This document shows positions 52,200 to 59,639 of a stretch of DNA of 64,000 nucleotides, piece by piece. The position numbers and the translations under genes were made by a program. How positions within the stretch are numbered: position 1 is the stretch's first letter; the number at the start of each line of letters is the position of its first letter. The stretch comes from an uncultured Anderseniella sp. (lineage in GTDB: Bacteria; Pseudomonadota; Alphaproteobacteria; Rhizobiales; Aestuariivirgaceae): the NCBI GenBank assembly GCA_947488295.1, contig CANKYU010000006.1, positions 62,001-126,000 of the forward strand. Direction: 5' to 3'. The notes under the pieces were generated by a model, which saw only the letters and a program-made list of their open reading frames with translations, was not told where the DNA came from and ran no database searches.

Positions 52200-52751
52200 A
52201 TGACCATGCAGGATGTACCGGCGATAAAGTCCGCCCTGGAGCGGGCAGTCAAAACAGTCACATTGCGCCCTGAGCGGGGGCAAAGGGTCTACCGCAACGT
52301 GGCGTCGGTCCGTGAGGGCACGGTTTGCCAGGTGGAAGAATCCGGCCGCACTCTGAGCCTGGATGTTGGCAAGGCGGTTGGCGGCAATGATGCAGGTCCC
52401 AATCCGAGCATGGTGCTGCGTTCTGCCATGAGCGGGTGCGTGGCCATCGGTATCAGGCAGTGGGCGGCGCGTCGTGACATGCCGGTCGATCAGGTGGAGG
52501 TGGTGCTGGAAACCGATGTCGACGCGCGCGGGCAACTCGGCGTCCGTGAAGACATTACACCCGGTTTTCAGGGAGTAAGGCTGGCGATCACGGTCACATC
52601 GCCGGCGTCTCTCGAAGAGATCGAGGATTTGGTCGCAACCTCGCTGCAATACAGTCCACTGATCGATGTGTTCCGGAAACCGCAGCCGGTGGAGCACCGG
52701 CTGGAGGTCGTTGCTTCGGGTGCAGCCACCTACTGCACGGAGCTCACCTGA
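52200..52751 (+). CDS. Second OsmC family protein
   Basis: 183 aa. OsmC-like fold with one conserved Cys at 80 ('SAMSGCVAIGIRQWA'); the second Cys position is Ser152 ('QYSPLIDVF'). As in the first OsmC protein of this cluster, the peroxidase pair is broken. A GAGGAGG site precedes the ATG. It starts 7 bp after the flavoprotein and shares a base with the methyltransferase start. Confidence 0.86.
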   Translation: MTMQDVPAIKSALERAVKTVTLRPERGQRVYRNVASVREGTVCQVEESGRTLSLDVGKAVGGNDAGPNPSMVLRSAMSGCVAIGIRQWAARRDMPVDQVEVVLETDVDARGQLGVREDITPGFQGVRLAITVTSPASLEEIEDLVATSLQYSPLIDVFRKPQPVEHRLEVVASGAATYCTELT

Positions 52752-53596
52752 TGGACGCCAGGCTGCAAAGACGTGTTCAACGCTATGGCTGGGACAAGGC
52801 GGCCGACGCCTATGAAGCCGGTTGGAAGCAGAGTCTTGCCGATGCCCAGGCCGAACTGCTGCGCAAGGCAGCTGCTAAACCTGGCGAGCAGGTCCTCGAC
52901 GTGGCGTGTGGTACCGGATTGGTCAGTCTTCCGTTGGCTGCTGCGGTGGGGCCAACCGGCCGCGTCGTTGCGACCGACATCTCCGGCAAGATGATCGAAC
53001 GGGTTCGGCATGCAGCCAACACGCACGAACTGCACCAACTGGAAGCTGTTTGCGCCGGCGCGGAAACCCTCGACGCGATGCCGGACGCCGCATTCGATCT
53101 TGTTACCTGTGCGCTAGGCCTCATGTATGTACCCGAAACGGCCAAAGCGCTGGGCGAGGCTTGCCGTGTCCTTAAACCCGGCGGCCGGGTTGTGTTCGCG
53201 GTCTGGGGCGAGCGCAGCAAGTGTGGCTGGGCTGACATTTTCCCGATTGTGGACGCGCGGGTGAAATCGGAAGTGTGTCCGTTATTTTTCAGGCTCGGCA
53301 CCGGTTCGGTCCTGATGCAGGAGATGGCTTCGGCTGGCTTCGTTGACATTGACACGTCCAGATTGTCTTCGGAGCTGCCTTATGCGGACGACCATGCGGC
53401 CATCGAGGCCGCATTCATAGGCGGACCTGTGGCGCTCGCCTACAACCGGTTCGACGCGGCCACGCGGGCCGCTGTGCATCAGGAGTATCTGGCTTCGATT
53501 GCACCTTTCCTCACGCCCGATGGCTATCGCATTCCCGGAGAGTTCGTGGTGTGCCGCGGCTACAGCTTGCCATCAGGCAAAATCTGCTTACCCTGA
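52751..53596 (+). CDS. Class I SAM-dependent methyltransferase (UbiE-like)
   Basis: 281 aa. 'VLDVACGTGLVSLPLA', 'VVATDISGKMIERVR' and 'CALGLMYVPETAKALGEACRVLKPGGRVVFAVWGE' form a complete class I SAM domain of the UbiE/COQ5-like type. The start is coupled to the OsmC stop (TGATG). Substrate unknown. It closes the tightly packed group begun by the flavoprotein. Confidence 0.87.
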   Translation: MDARLQRRVQRYGWDKAADAYEAGWKQSLADAQAELLRKAAAKPGEQVLDVACGTGLVSLPLAAAVGPTGRVVATDISGKMIERVRHAANTHELHQLEAVCAGAETLDAMPDAAFDLVTCALGLMYVPETAKALGEACRVLKPGGRVVFAVWGERSKCGWADIFPIVDARVKSEVCPLFFRLGTGSVLMQEMASAGFVDIDTSRLSSELPYADDHAAIEAAFIGGPVALAYNRFDAATRAAVHQEYLASIAPFLTPDGYRIPGEFVVCRGYSLPSGKICLP

Positions 53597-53601
53597 GCCG
53601 G

Positions 53602-54321
53602 ATGATGTTTCTCAGGATTTTTCTGGTTCTCCTGCTTACCGGAACTGCCGCCGCGCAGGAGCGCCGCGAGGCCGGGCTGGAACTGGTACTGCTTGCCGAT
53701 GCCTCGGGTTCCATCGATGCTGAGGAGCTTGTTTTTCAGCGTCAGGGATACGCATCGGCCATGACCGATCCGCGGGTCGTTGCTGCTATTGAAAGTTCAA
53801 TCTACGGCTCAATTGCCGTGACTTATGTAGAATGGGCAAGTAATACCGCCGTGGTGGCCGACTGGACGATTATCGACAGCCTGGAAACCGCCCAGGCCTT
53901 CGCTAAAGCCCTGACCGGCCCGCCACGTCAGGCATATGGCGGTAATGCTATTGGCGGTGCTTTGCTGGATGCCAAGAAGCTGATCGAGGCAAATGACATT
54001 CGCGCACCCCGCGCCGTGATCGATTTTTCTGGCGACAGTATCCGTAATTTCTCAGGCCCTCCTATCGCTGCCGCACGCGCAGAGGTGCTCGCGGCGGGCA
54101 TCACCATCAACGCGCTGCCCATTCTGCGTCCTGAAGACGGCAGACGGGCAGGGGCCAATCTGGAACAGGAATACGCCGACCGTATCATCGGCGGTCCCGG
54201 TGCCTTCATGGTGACGGCGGAGGGCAGGGCAAGTTTTGCAGAAACGGTGCGGCGTAAACTGGTGCTTGAGATATCCGGTGTGACACCGGCAACCTACAAC
54301 ATCACGGCAAGCCACGATTGA
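53602..54321 (+). CDS. DUF1194 (VWFA-like) secreted protein
   Basis: 239 aa. A signal peptide (to about residue 18, 'GTAAA') precedes a von Willebrand A-like domain with the metal-site motif 'LLADASGSID' (DxSxS) and 'AIGGALLDAKKLI'. DUF1194 proteins are common in alphaproteobacteria and uncharacterised. It begins 5 bp after the methyltransferase stop, but likely has its own role in the periplasm. Two adjacent ATGs (53602/53605) are possible starts. Confidence 0.85.
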   Translation: MMFLRIFLVLLLTGTAAAQERREAGLELVLLADASGSIDAEELVFQRQGYASAMTDPRVVAAIESSIYGSIAVTYVEWASNTAVVADWTIIDSLETAQAFAKALTGPPRQAYGGNAIGGALLDAKKLIEANDIRAPRAVIDFSGDSIRNFSGPPIAAARAEVLAAGITINALPILRPEDGRRAGANLEQEYADRIIGGPGAFMVTAEGRASFAETVRRKLVLEISGVTPATYNITASHD

Positions 54322-54460
54322 TTCTGGCGGCTCTAATCCGACCTGGCTGACGCGTTTGAGACGGTGTCAAACGTCTTGCTGTCGCTTTGCAGAATCTGTT
54401 TCTTAAGATGCACCAGATTTGCCATGCCAGTTGACCGGTGTCAGCCCGCAGCGCCAGCAT

Positions 54461-54913
54461 TTAATCCGGCTTGCGTTGAAATCTGGCGACCAGATGGTCG
54501 AAGTTTTCTGGCTCGGTCTCGTGGAGGAGTTCATTGTCGATCAGCCGCAATACCCACGGCTGTGCACTTCTTGTCCAGATATGTGCGATCGGCTCAATCT
54601 CATGGATTTTGTCGAGCGAACCTCCTTTTACACTGAGGGTATCTGACTGGTCCGGGAATGCATGATAGATGCGCGTGCCGCAATCGGGGCAAAGGGTGCA
54701 GGTTTTTTCATTTCCGCTCTCGCCCCTGGTTGTCCAGGTCAGCAATGTGCCGGAGGTCAGGGTGAATGCGCTCGCCGGGAACCAGACAGACATGCCGAAG
54801 GCGCTGCTGGATTGCCGTTGGCAGTCAGTGCAATGACAGCAATAGGCCAGCACCGGTTCGCTGTTTATGTCGTACCGAACTGAACCGCACTGGCAACCGC
54901 CAGAAAACACCAT
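54461..54913 (-). CDS. GFA family (CENP-V/GFA) zinc protein
   Basis: 150 aa. Zinc-binding Cys clusters 'GGCQCGSVRY', 'CCHCTDCQ' and 'CTLCPDCGTRIYH' match the GFA/CENP-V domain, named after a glutathione-dependent formaldehyde-activating enzyme. Most members have no proven substrate. No formaldehyde genes adjoin it. Confidence 0.9.
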   Translation of the reverse strand: MVFSGGCQCGSVRYDINSEPVLAYCCHCTDCQRQSSSAFGMSVWFPASAFTLTSGTLLTWTTRGESGNEKTCTLCPDCGTRIYHAFPDQSDTLSVKGGSLDKIHEIEPIAHIWTRSAQPWVLRLIDNELLHETEPENFDHLVARFQRKPD

Positions 54914-54995
54914 TGCATTGTCATCCCATGTGTCGAAACCAGACTCACTCTCTTGTCAGCAAAACCTGGATATCCGATTGGCGCAATGGCCAACC

Positions 54996-56900
54996 CTAAG
55001 CCGGTTTCCCTGTGCCTTTTGAGGCGGTGTCAAAGGTTTCCTGCATCCGCAGCCAGTTCAGCTCCGTTGCCTCCAGGTCTTCCGCCAGCTTGGCGCGCAA
55101 TTTTGCGAAGTCTGCAGCCTTTTTCGGTTGCGCCGCATACATTTGCGGATCCGCCAGTGCCCGATCGAGGATAGTGATTTTTTCCTGCAGTTCCAGCATC
55201 TTGCTGTCGCTTTGTTGAATCTGTTTCTTCAGATGCACCAGGTTTACCCTGGCAGGGGCCGGATTGGATTTCGCAGGCTCATTGGCGGGGGTTGACGTCC
55301 GCGCGCTTTTCCTCGCCTCACGCCTTGCTGTCCGGCTTTTTTCCAGAACCAGTTGCGCATAGCCGTCCAGGTCACCGTCATAAGCCTTGACGGTGCTGTC
55401 ATCGACCAGCCACAGCCGGTCAACCGATGCCTCGATCAAGTGCCGGTCATGGCTGATCAGGATCACCGCGCCTTCATACTCGTTGAGCGCATGAACAAGT
55501 GCCTCACGCGCTGCCACATCCAGATGGTTGGTCGGCTCGTCAAGCACCAGAATGTTCGGTCCGTGAAAGGCAGCCAGCGCAAACAGCAGGCGGGCTTTCT
55601 CGCCGCCTGAAAGCGTTTCGACCTTGTTGTGGGTGAGGTGGGCACCAAAACCGTATGCGCCGAGTTTTGAGCGGCGCTGGGCCTCGGTCGCCTCGGGCAT
55701 CAGCTCGACAAAGTGGTCGTAGGGCGTCTGGCCCGGGTTCAGTTCATCAAGCTGGTGTTGCGCAAAATATGCCACATTCAGCTTCTTGTGGTGGCGCATG
55801 TGCCCGTCCATCACGCCAAGGCGTCCACACAGCAGTTTTGCAAAAGTGGATTTGCCGTTGCCGTTGGCGCCCAAAAGGGCAATCCGGTCATCACCATCAA
55901 TGCGCAGGTCTATATTGCGCAGGATCGGCTTGCCCTCTTCATAGCCCACGGCTGCCTTTTCGAACCTCACCAGTGGCGGGTTTATCGGGCGGGCCGGTTC
56001 CGGGAACAGGAAAGGCGACACCCGATCGTCGATCACGTCGGCAATCGGCTGCATTTTCTCCAGTGCTTTCAGGCGTGACTGCGCCTGCTTGGCCTTCGAC
56101 GCCTTGTAGCGAAACCGGTCGACGAACGCCTGCATGTGCTGGCGTGCATCGTCCTGCTTGCGCTTCATCTTCATCTGCAGCGCCTGCTTTTCGCGGCGAA
56201 TGCGGTCGAAGGTGTCGTAATTGCCCTGGTAGAGCGTCAGCTTGCATTGTTCCAGGTGCAGGATGGCGCTCACCGCGTCATTGAGCAGGTCACGGTCATG
56301 GCTGACGATCAGCACCGTGTGGCGGTAGGTGCGTATGTAATTCTTCAGCCAGATCACGCCTTCCAGGTCGAGATAGTTGGTCGGCTCGTCCAGCAGCAGC
56401 ACGTCCGGTTCGGCAAACAGGGCGGCGGCCAGTGCAACCCGCATCCGCCAGCCGCCGGAAAACGCCGAGCAGGGCTCGTTTTGAGCTGCATCATTGAAGC
56501 CCAGGCCAGCCAGAATGGCGGCAGCGCGGGCAGGGGCTGAATGGGCGTCAATGTCGGCAAGGCGCATCTGGATGTCGGCAATCCGGTTCGGATCGGTTGC
56601 TGTTTCTGCTTCCGCCAACAGGCTGGCGCGTTCCCTGTCTGCTTCCAGCACCACTTCGATCAGGGTCTCCGACCCGCTCGGCGCTTCCTGGGCAACGGTG
56701 CCGATACGGGCATTGCGCGGCACCGTGCAGGAGCCTGCCTCTGCCTGGATCTGGCCCAGGATCAGCTTCAGCAGTGTCGATTTGCCGGTGCCGTTGCGCC
56801 CCACGAATCCGACCGTGTGGCCGGCGGGCAGGGCGACGGTGGCGTTGTCGATCAACAGGCGTCCCTCGACGCGGTATGTCAGCGCATTGATATGAAGCAT
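54996..56900 (-). CDS. ABC-F family ATPase
   Basis: 634 aa. Two ABC cassettes: Walker A 'GRNGTGKSTLLKL' and 'GANGNGKSTFAKL', signatures 'AFSGGWRMRVALA' and 'LSGGEKARLLFALA', and two Walker B motifs 'LLDEPTNYLD' and 'LDEPTNHLD'. They are joined by the basic P-site tRNA interaction linker (about 235-300). It ends in a coiled-coil-like tail. No membrane segments. ABC-F proteins act on stalled ribosomes; this one resembles the YheS/Uup branch. Confidence 0.92.
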   Translation of the reverse strand: MLHINALTYRVEGRLLIDNATVALPAGHTVGFVGRNGTGKSTLLKLILGQIQAEAGSCTVPRNARIGTVAQEAPSGSETLIEVVLEADRERASLLAEAETATDPNRIADIQMRLADIDAHSAPARAAAILAGLGFNDAAQNEPCSAFSGGWRMRVALAAALFAEPDVLLLDEPTNYLDLEGVIWLKNYIRTYRHTVLIVSHDRDLLNDAVSAILHLEQCKLTLYQGNYDTFDRIRREKQALQMKMKRKQDDARQHMQAFVDRFRYKASKAKQAQSRLKALEKMQPIADVIDDRVSPFLFPEPARPINPPLVRFEKAAVGYEEGKPILRNIDLRIDGDDRIALLGANGNGKSTFAKLLCGRLGVMDGHMRHHKKLNVAYFAQHQLDELNPGQTPYDHFVELMPEATEAQRRSKLGAYGFGAHLTHNKVETLSGGEKARLLFALAAFHGPNILVLDEPTNHLDVAAREALVHALNEYEGAVILISHDRHLIEASVDRLWLVDDSTVKAYDGDLDGYAQLVLEKSRTARREARKSARTSTPANEPAKSNPAPARVNLVHLKKQIQQSDSKMLELQEKITILDRALADPQMYAAQPKKAADFAKLRAKLAEDLEATELNWLRMQETFDTASKGTGKPA

Positions 56901-57028
56901 GCGGGGTATTTAGCGATTGTTGGCTGAGTTGTCATGTGCCGATTGCGGTGTTGTTGTCTCACCTGCATCTGCCTTGCCGGTCAGATACACACCTTGGAAG
57001 TCATGTTCGGACCCCCCAATTTTCGCAA

Positions 57029-57044
57029 TGTGATGAATTGCACA
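57029..57044 (+). promoter_or_regulatory. CRP/FNR-like palindrome, sRNA copy 1
   Basis: TGTGA-N6-GCACA (TGTGATGAATTGCACA) is conserved in copy 2 with one change in the spacer. It is centred 29.5 bp upstream of the conserved TAGGTT (57066-57071), as expected for an activator site near -41.5 of a start at about 57078. Confidence 0.55.
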
Positions 57045-57077
57045 TTCATGTCTTCAATTCCCGCCTAGGTTACTCAT

Positions 57078-57316
57078 CAACAACAAGGCGTTGGACACCA
57101 AGAACACGAAGCAAAGGCAAGCCCCCCGATCCCCTGCAAACGTATCCGGGCTTTCAGATGCAACAAGAACCAGACAGACGCCAGACTTAGAAGATGGGCA
57201 CCATGGCCCCCGGTTACCCCTCCCGGCATACCATGGAAAGGCCCAACGAGTTCAAACCGCGCTCCCTCGCACAACGGTTCCCCCTGCCGTTCAAGCGACC
57301 CGGGGCGCGGTTTTTT
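57078..57316 (+). ncRNA. Putative sRNA with three C-rich hairpins, copy 1
   Basis: A sequence of about 239 nt that recurs at 59386-59619. Hairpin 1 (about 57121-57151) closes with GCCC/GGGC and shows CCCCUGC in its loop. Hairpin 2 (57196-57244) has stem GGGC, CCATGG and CCGG with loop UUACCCCUC, giving an exposed CCUCC. Hairpin 3 (57255-57312) has stem AACCGCGC/GCGCGGTT and loop UUCCCCCUG, then six T. Between hairpins the two copies differ; stems and loops are almost identical. The start is inferred from the promoter. The design resembles alphaproteobacterial C-rich-loop (anti-Shine-Dalgarno) sRNAs; I cannot assign a named family. Confidence 0.68.
57255..57316 (+). terminator. Intrinsic terminator of sRNA copy 1
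   Basis: AACCGCGC pairs with GCGCGGTT, enclosing TCGC/GCGA and AACGG/CCGTT stems, followed by six T. It ends 28 bp before the end of the convergent DUF4332-like gene. Confidence 0.85.
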
Positions 57317-57343
57317 ATTTCTGGTATGAAGGCATTGCAGGAT

Positions 57344-58006
57344 CTAATCCGATGGTACATAGGTCGCCGCAGTCACCAGACGGCTGATATCCATTAGTCC
57401 TATTTTGCCCTTGTAGAACTTCTCATCCTTGTTGGCTTTCGCAACGGCGTTGAAAACAGCTTCCGGGCTTGCTTGCGCAACAGCGGCGGCGTTTGTGAAG
57501 CCGGCTGCCGCGAGCGCCCGTGCGAAAGTCGGGCTGACCCACTGAATGCGGCACAAGTCTGAGATTGTCCTGATCTGCAGCGCATCGTTTTGGCTTATCC
57601 CGGTCCGGTCAGCCAAATCGGCCACCCCGTTACAAGCTGCATCAAAGAACTGTCGGGTGTTGTTTATGCCGGCCTTGCCGAGACATGTGATGGCGTCGGT
57701 ACCCAACCAGTCAACATCCTTTAGCGGTCTTGGTTTTGGAAAGAAGGCATTGGTCACCCGTCTCAACAGTTTGAGGTAGTTGCCATCGATCCCGGTGTTT
57801 TTCGAAAGCAGCGTGAGAGACTTCTCGGTTTTCAGTTTTGTCCGGAGATCTGCCAGCGAGTCCACACCGGCCGCCTTGATTGATGTCAACTTTTCAGCAA
57901 GCTGGTCGAGCAACGGCTCATGGCTCGGTATCATATCTGTTGTCCGCAAGCGTTCTTGCAAGGCGTTCAGATCGATCGAGTGCTCGTCAGCATAGTACTT
58001 CATCAT
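57344..58006 (-). CDS. DUF4332-like helix-hairpin-helix protein
   Basis: 220 aa. Two repeats of short helical units, each with a 'LLSKNTGIDGNYLKLLRRV' or 'DLADRTGISQNDALQIRT' pattern, match helix-hairpin-helix DUF4332-type domains. Function unknown; the fold suggests nucleic acid or protein binding. The ATG at 58006 has AGGGAT 8 nt upstream; a second ATG follows directly. The frame is open 77 codons upstream, but that part has no site and reads as non-coding. Confidence 0.72.
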   Translation of the reverse strand: MMKYYADEHSIDLNALQERLRTTDMIPSHEPLLDQLAEKLTSIKAAGVDSLADLRTKLKTEKSLTLLSKNTGIDGNYLKLLRRVTNAFFPKPRPLKDVDWLGTDAITCLGKAGINNTRQFFDAACNGVADLADRTGISQNDALQIRTISDLCRIQWVSPTFARALAAAGFTNAAAVAQASPEAVFNAVAKANKDEKFYKGKIGLMDISRLVTAATYVPSD

Positions 58007-58367
58007 CGCATATCCCTGCCGGTGCGATAGTTGTCTGTCCTCAAGTCGACGCCTGAGTGCTGTTTCCTGACCGTGAAACAGGACATGACATCTAATGTCG
58101 TATCCGAGCCTGCCACGCTGTTTGAAATTGCTGCTTTGACGAAGGTCAAACGCCCGGATAAAACTGACCCGGACCTGCGCAAGGCGGTCGGCGGGTGTTT
58201 CTGCAAGCTTATGCATGTGGCATTCATCGGGGCGCAAACTTCATGGACGCTGAATTGGCCGGCGCCGGAAAACACTATTACAGTTGATACATATCAATCT
58301 GTATTCCCCGTTCTCCTCGTCTAATGGATCTTTCTGACAATTCAAACAGACTGCGAGGGAGGCCAGA
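58007..58367. other. Intergenic region
   Basis: About 360 bp upstream of the DUF4332-like gene. It holds open frames on both strands, but none has a start with a good ribosome site or a recognisable product. It should contain the promoter of the DUF4332-like gene. Confidence 0.5.
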
Positions 58368-58529
58368 ATGGCTATATCGCCGATGTTGTTTATCTGCTTG
58401 TTCTTTGCCGGGTTCGGCGTATTTCTGATCGGAGCAGGTGTGATCTGGTGGGTGTCATTGCAAGCTAGAATAATCCATGAGAGCAAAGAAAATTCACAGG
58501 GGCGGGACCCATTAAAGTCATCCCTGTAA
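58368..58529 (+). CDS. 53-aa single-pass membrane peptide
   Basis: A short frame with a strong ribosome site (AGGGAGG, 7 nt before the ATG). Residues 5-31 form one hydrophobic helix rich in Phe, Gly and Ile and ending 'VIWWVSL', followed by a charged cytoplasmic-type tail. No known family. The site and the amphipathic layout make translation plausible. Confidence 0.62.
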   Translation: MAISPMLFICLFFAGFGVFLIGAGVIWWVSLQARIIHESKENSQGRDPLKSSL

Positions 58530-58552
58530 GGGTGTGTGATCAGCAGGTCGTG

Positions 58553-59293
58553 CTATCCGAGCAGGTCCGCGACAGAGGCGTCGAAGTCTTCACGCGTGTT
58601 GACCGGGTCGGTGAACCACAACCGTGCCAGATCGGAGGGCGTGCTCAGGTCAATACCTTTCGGGTCTATTGCACTGACCCGCCAGCGACCGGCAGCCGCC
58701 CCCGCCACCTTGGCCAGCCTGGCCGCCAGATCGCGTTGGTTCAGCGAAGCCACCAGATCGGGAGCCTGAGCCATGAGTTCGGAGGCTGCGGGCAGGTCTG
58801 TCAGCAGGTCTTCAGGCGTGACGGCGTTGGCGTTTTGCGCCGGTCCGCCATTGAGTTGAACCGCTTCGGTGCGAATCCGGCAGAAAAGCGCATCCGGTAG
58901 CCCAAGATAGAGTTTCGATTTGGGGAACCGTTCCATGTAGCGCTCCTGCAGCGCGGGCACTCCATTGGCCGGAACCTGTTCTGCGCGACCGCTGAGCGTC
59001 AGGCGCGGCGTGGTCATGACGTCGGTCCGGGTATCCGCCACTGTCATCGAAACGCGGGGATCAGTTTCGATGTTACGGGCATGGATCGCCAGTCCGGTCA
59101 TGAACACCACCGGTATCCCATCGGGTTCGACGATCAGGTTGGTCACGGTGCTGTAGGGATATCCGCCCGGATCGAGTGTCGCCAGCGTGGTGACGCGGCT
59201 TGTCCGCAAAAGTGTACCGGCAACGCGGATCGCATCTATGGGACGAGCGGCATCCCGGTTGATTTCAACGCCTCTCGGAGTGATCGCAGGCAT
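58553..59293 (-). CDS. HugZ-like pyridoxamine phosphate oxidase-fold protein
   Basis: 246 aa. An FMN-binding split barrel domain (to about 150; 'RVTTLATLDPGGYPYSTVTNLI' and 'DPRVSMTVADTR') is followed by a DUF2470-like C-terminal domain. This layout matches HugZ-type proteins, some of which bind or degrade heme. Start at 59293 with AAAGG; its upstream region is shared with sRNA copy 2 in divergent orientation. Confidence 0.83.
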   Translation of the reverse strand: MPAITPRGVEINRDAARPIDAIRVAGTLLRTSRVTTLATLDPGGYPYSTVTNLIVEPDGIPVVFMTGLAIHARNIETDPRVSMTVADTRTDVMTTPRLTLSGRAEQVPANGVPALQERYMERFPKSKLYLGLPDALFCRIRTEAVQLNGGPAQNANAVTPEDLLTDLPAASELMAQAPDLVASLNQRDLAARLAKVAGAAAGRWRVSAIDPKGIDLSTPSDLARLWFTDPVNTREDFDASVADLLG

Positions 59294-59336
59294 TCGGGGA
59301 CCTTTCGCGTGAAAGTTGGGCGGTGTGGTTTCGCAA

Positions 59337-59352
59337 TGTGAGGAATTGCACA
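59337..59352 (+). promoter_or_regulatory. CRP/FNR-like palindrome, sRNA copy 2
   Basis: TGTGA-GGAATT-GCACA, identical in both half-sites to copy 1. It is centred 29.5 bp before the conserved TAGTTT (59374-59379), the same spacing as in copy 1. It could also affect the divergent hugZ-like gene. Confidence 0.55.
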
Positions 59353-59385
59353 TTCATGTCTTCAAAACATGCCTAGTTTGGTCAT

Positions 59386-59619
59386 CAACAACAAGGCGTT
59401 GAACAACAAGAAGACGAAGCAAGGTTTACCCCCCGATCCCCTGCAAACGTATCCGGGCAGACTGAAGCGATAATAACCAAATCAAACGCTGGACTGAAAG
59501 ATGGGCACCATGGCCCCCGGTTACCCCTCCCGGCTTACCATGGAAAATGCCCGCTAATCTGACCGCGCTCCCTCGCACCACGGTTCCCCCTGCCGTTCAA
59601 GCGACCGGGCGCGGTTTTT
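59386..59619 (+). ncRNA. Putative sRNA with three C-rich hairpins, copy 2
   Basis: About 234 nt, homologous to 57078-57316. Hairpin 1 (59429-59457) and the loop sequences are unchanged. In hairpin 2 (59503-59552) the lower stem is GGGCA/TGCCC where copy 1 has GGGC/GCCC, so pairing is kept despite sequence change. Hairpin 3 (59562-59614) has the same UUCCCCCUG loop and ends in five T. The linker between hairpins 1 and 2 has diverged. It lies between divergent hugZ-like and convergent trhO, mirroring copy 1's arrangement. Start inferred. Confidence 0.68.
59562..59619 (+). terminator. Intrinsic terminator of sRNA copy 2
   Basis: ACCGCGC pairs with GCGCGGT around inner stems, followed by five T. 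It ends 21 bp before the end of convergent trhO. Confidence 0.85.
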
Positions 59620-59639
59620 GATTCAGGCCATCTGCGCTG

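Noticed and set aside
57281..57310. tRNA T-arm-like GTTCAAGC in the sRNA, suggesting tmRNA or a tRNA
   Set aside because: No acceptor stem, anticodon arm or tmRNA tag frame surrounds it; the segment is the outer stem of the terminator hairpin.
57078..57316. Could the twin RNA be 6S RNA, SRP RNA or RNase P RNA
   Set aside because: None of the conserved cores of those RNAs is visible, and two copies with C-rich loops and an intrinsic terminator do not fit them. A covariance search would settle it.
57091..57387. Open frame of 98 codons across sRNA copy 1
   Set aside because: It does not stay open in copy 2 in the same frame, has no ribosome site, and conservation follows stems and loops rather than codons.
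58031..58324. 97-codon plus-strand frame upstream of the membrane peptide
   Set aside because: No ribosome site, mixed composition and no recognisable domain; overlaps the promoter region of the divergent DUF4332-like gene.
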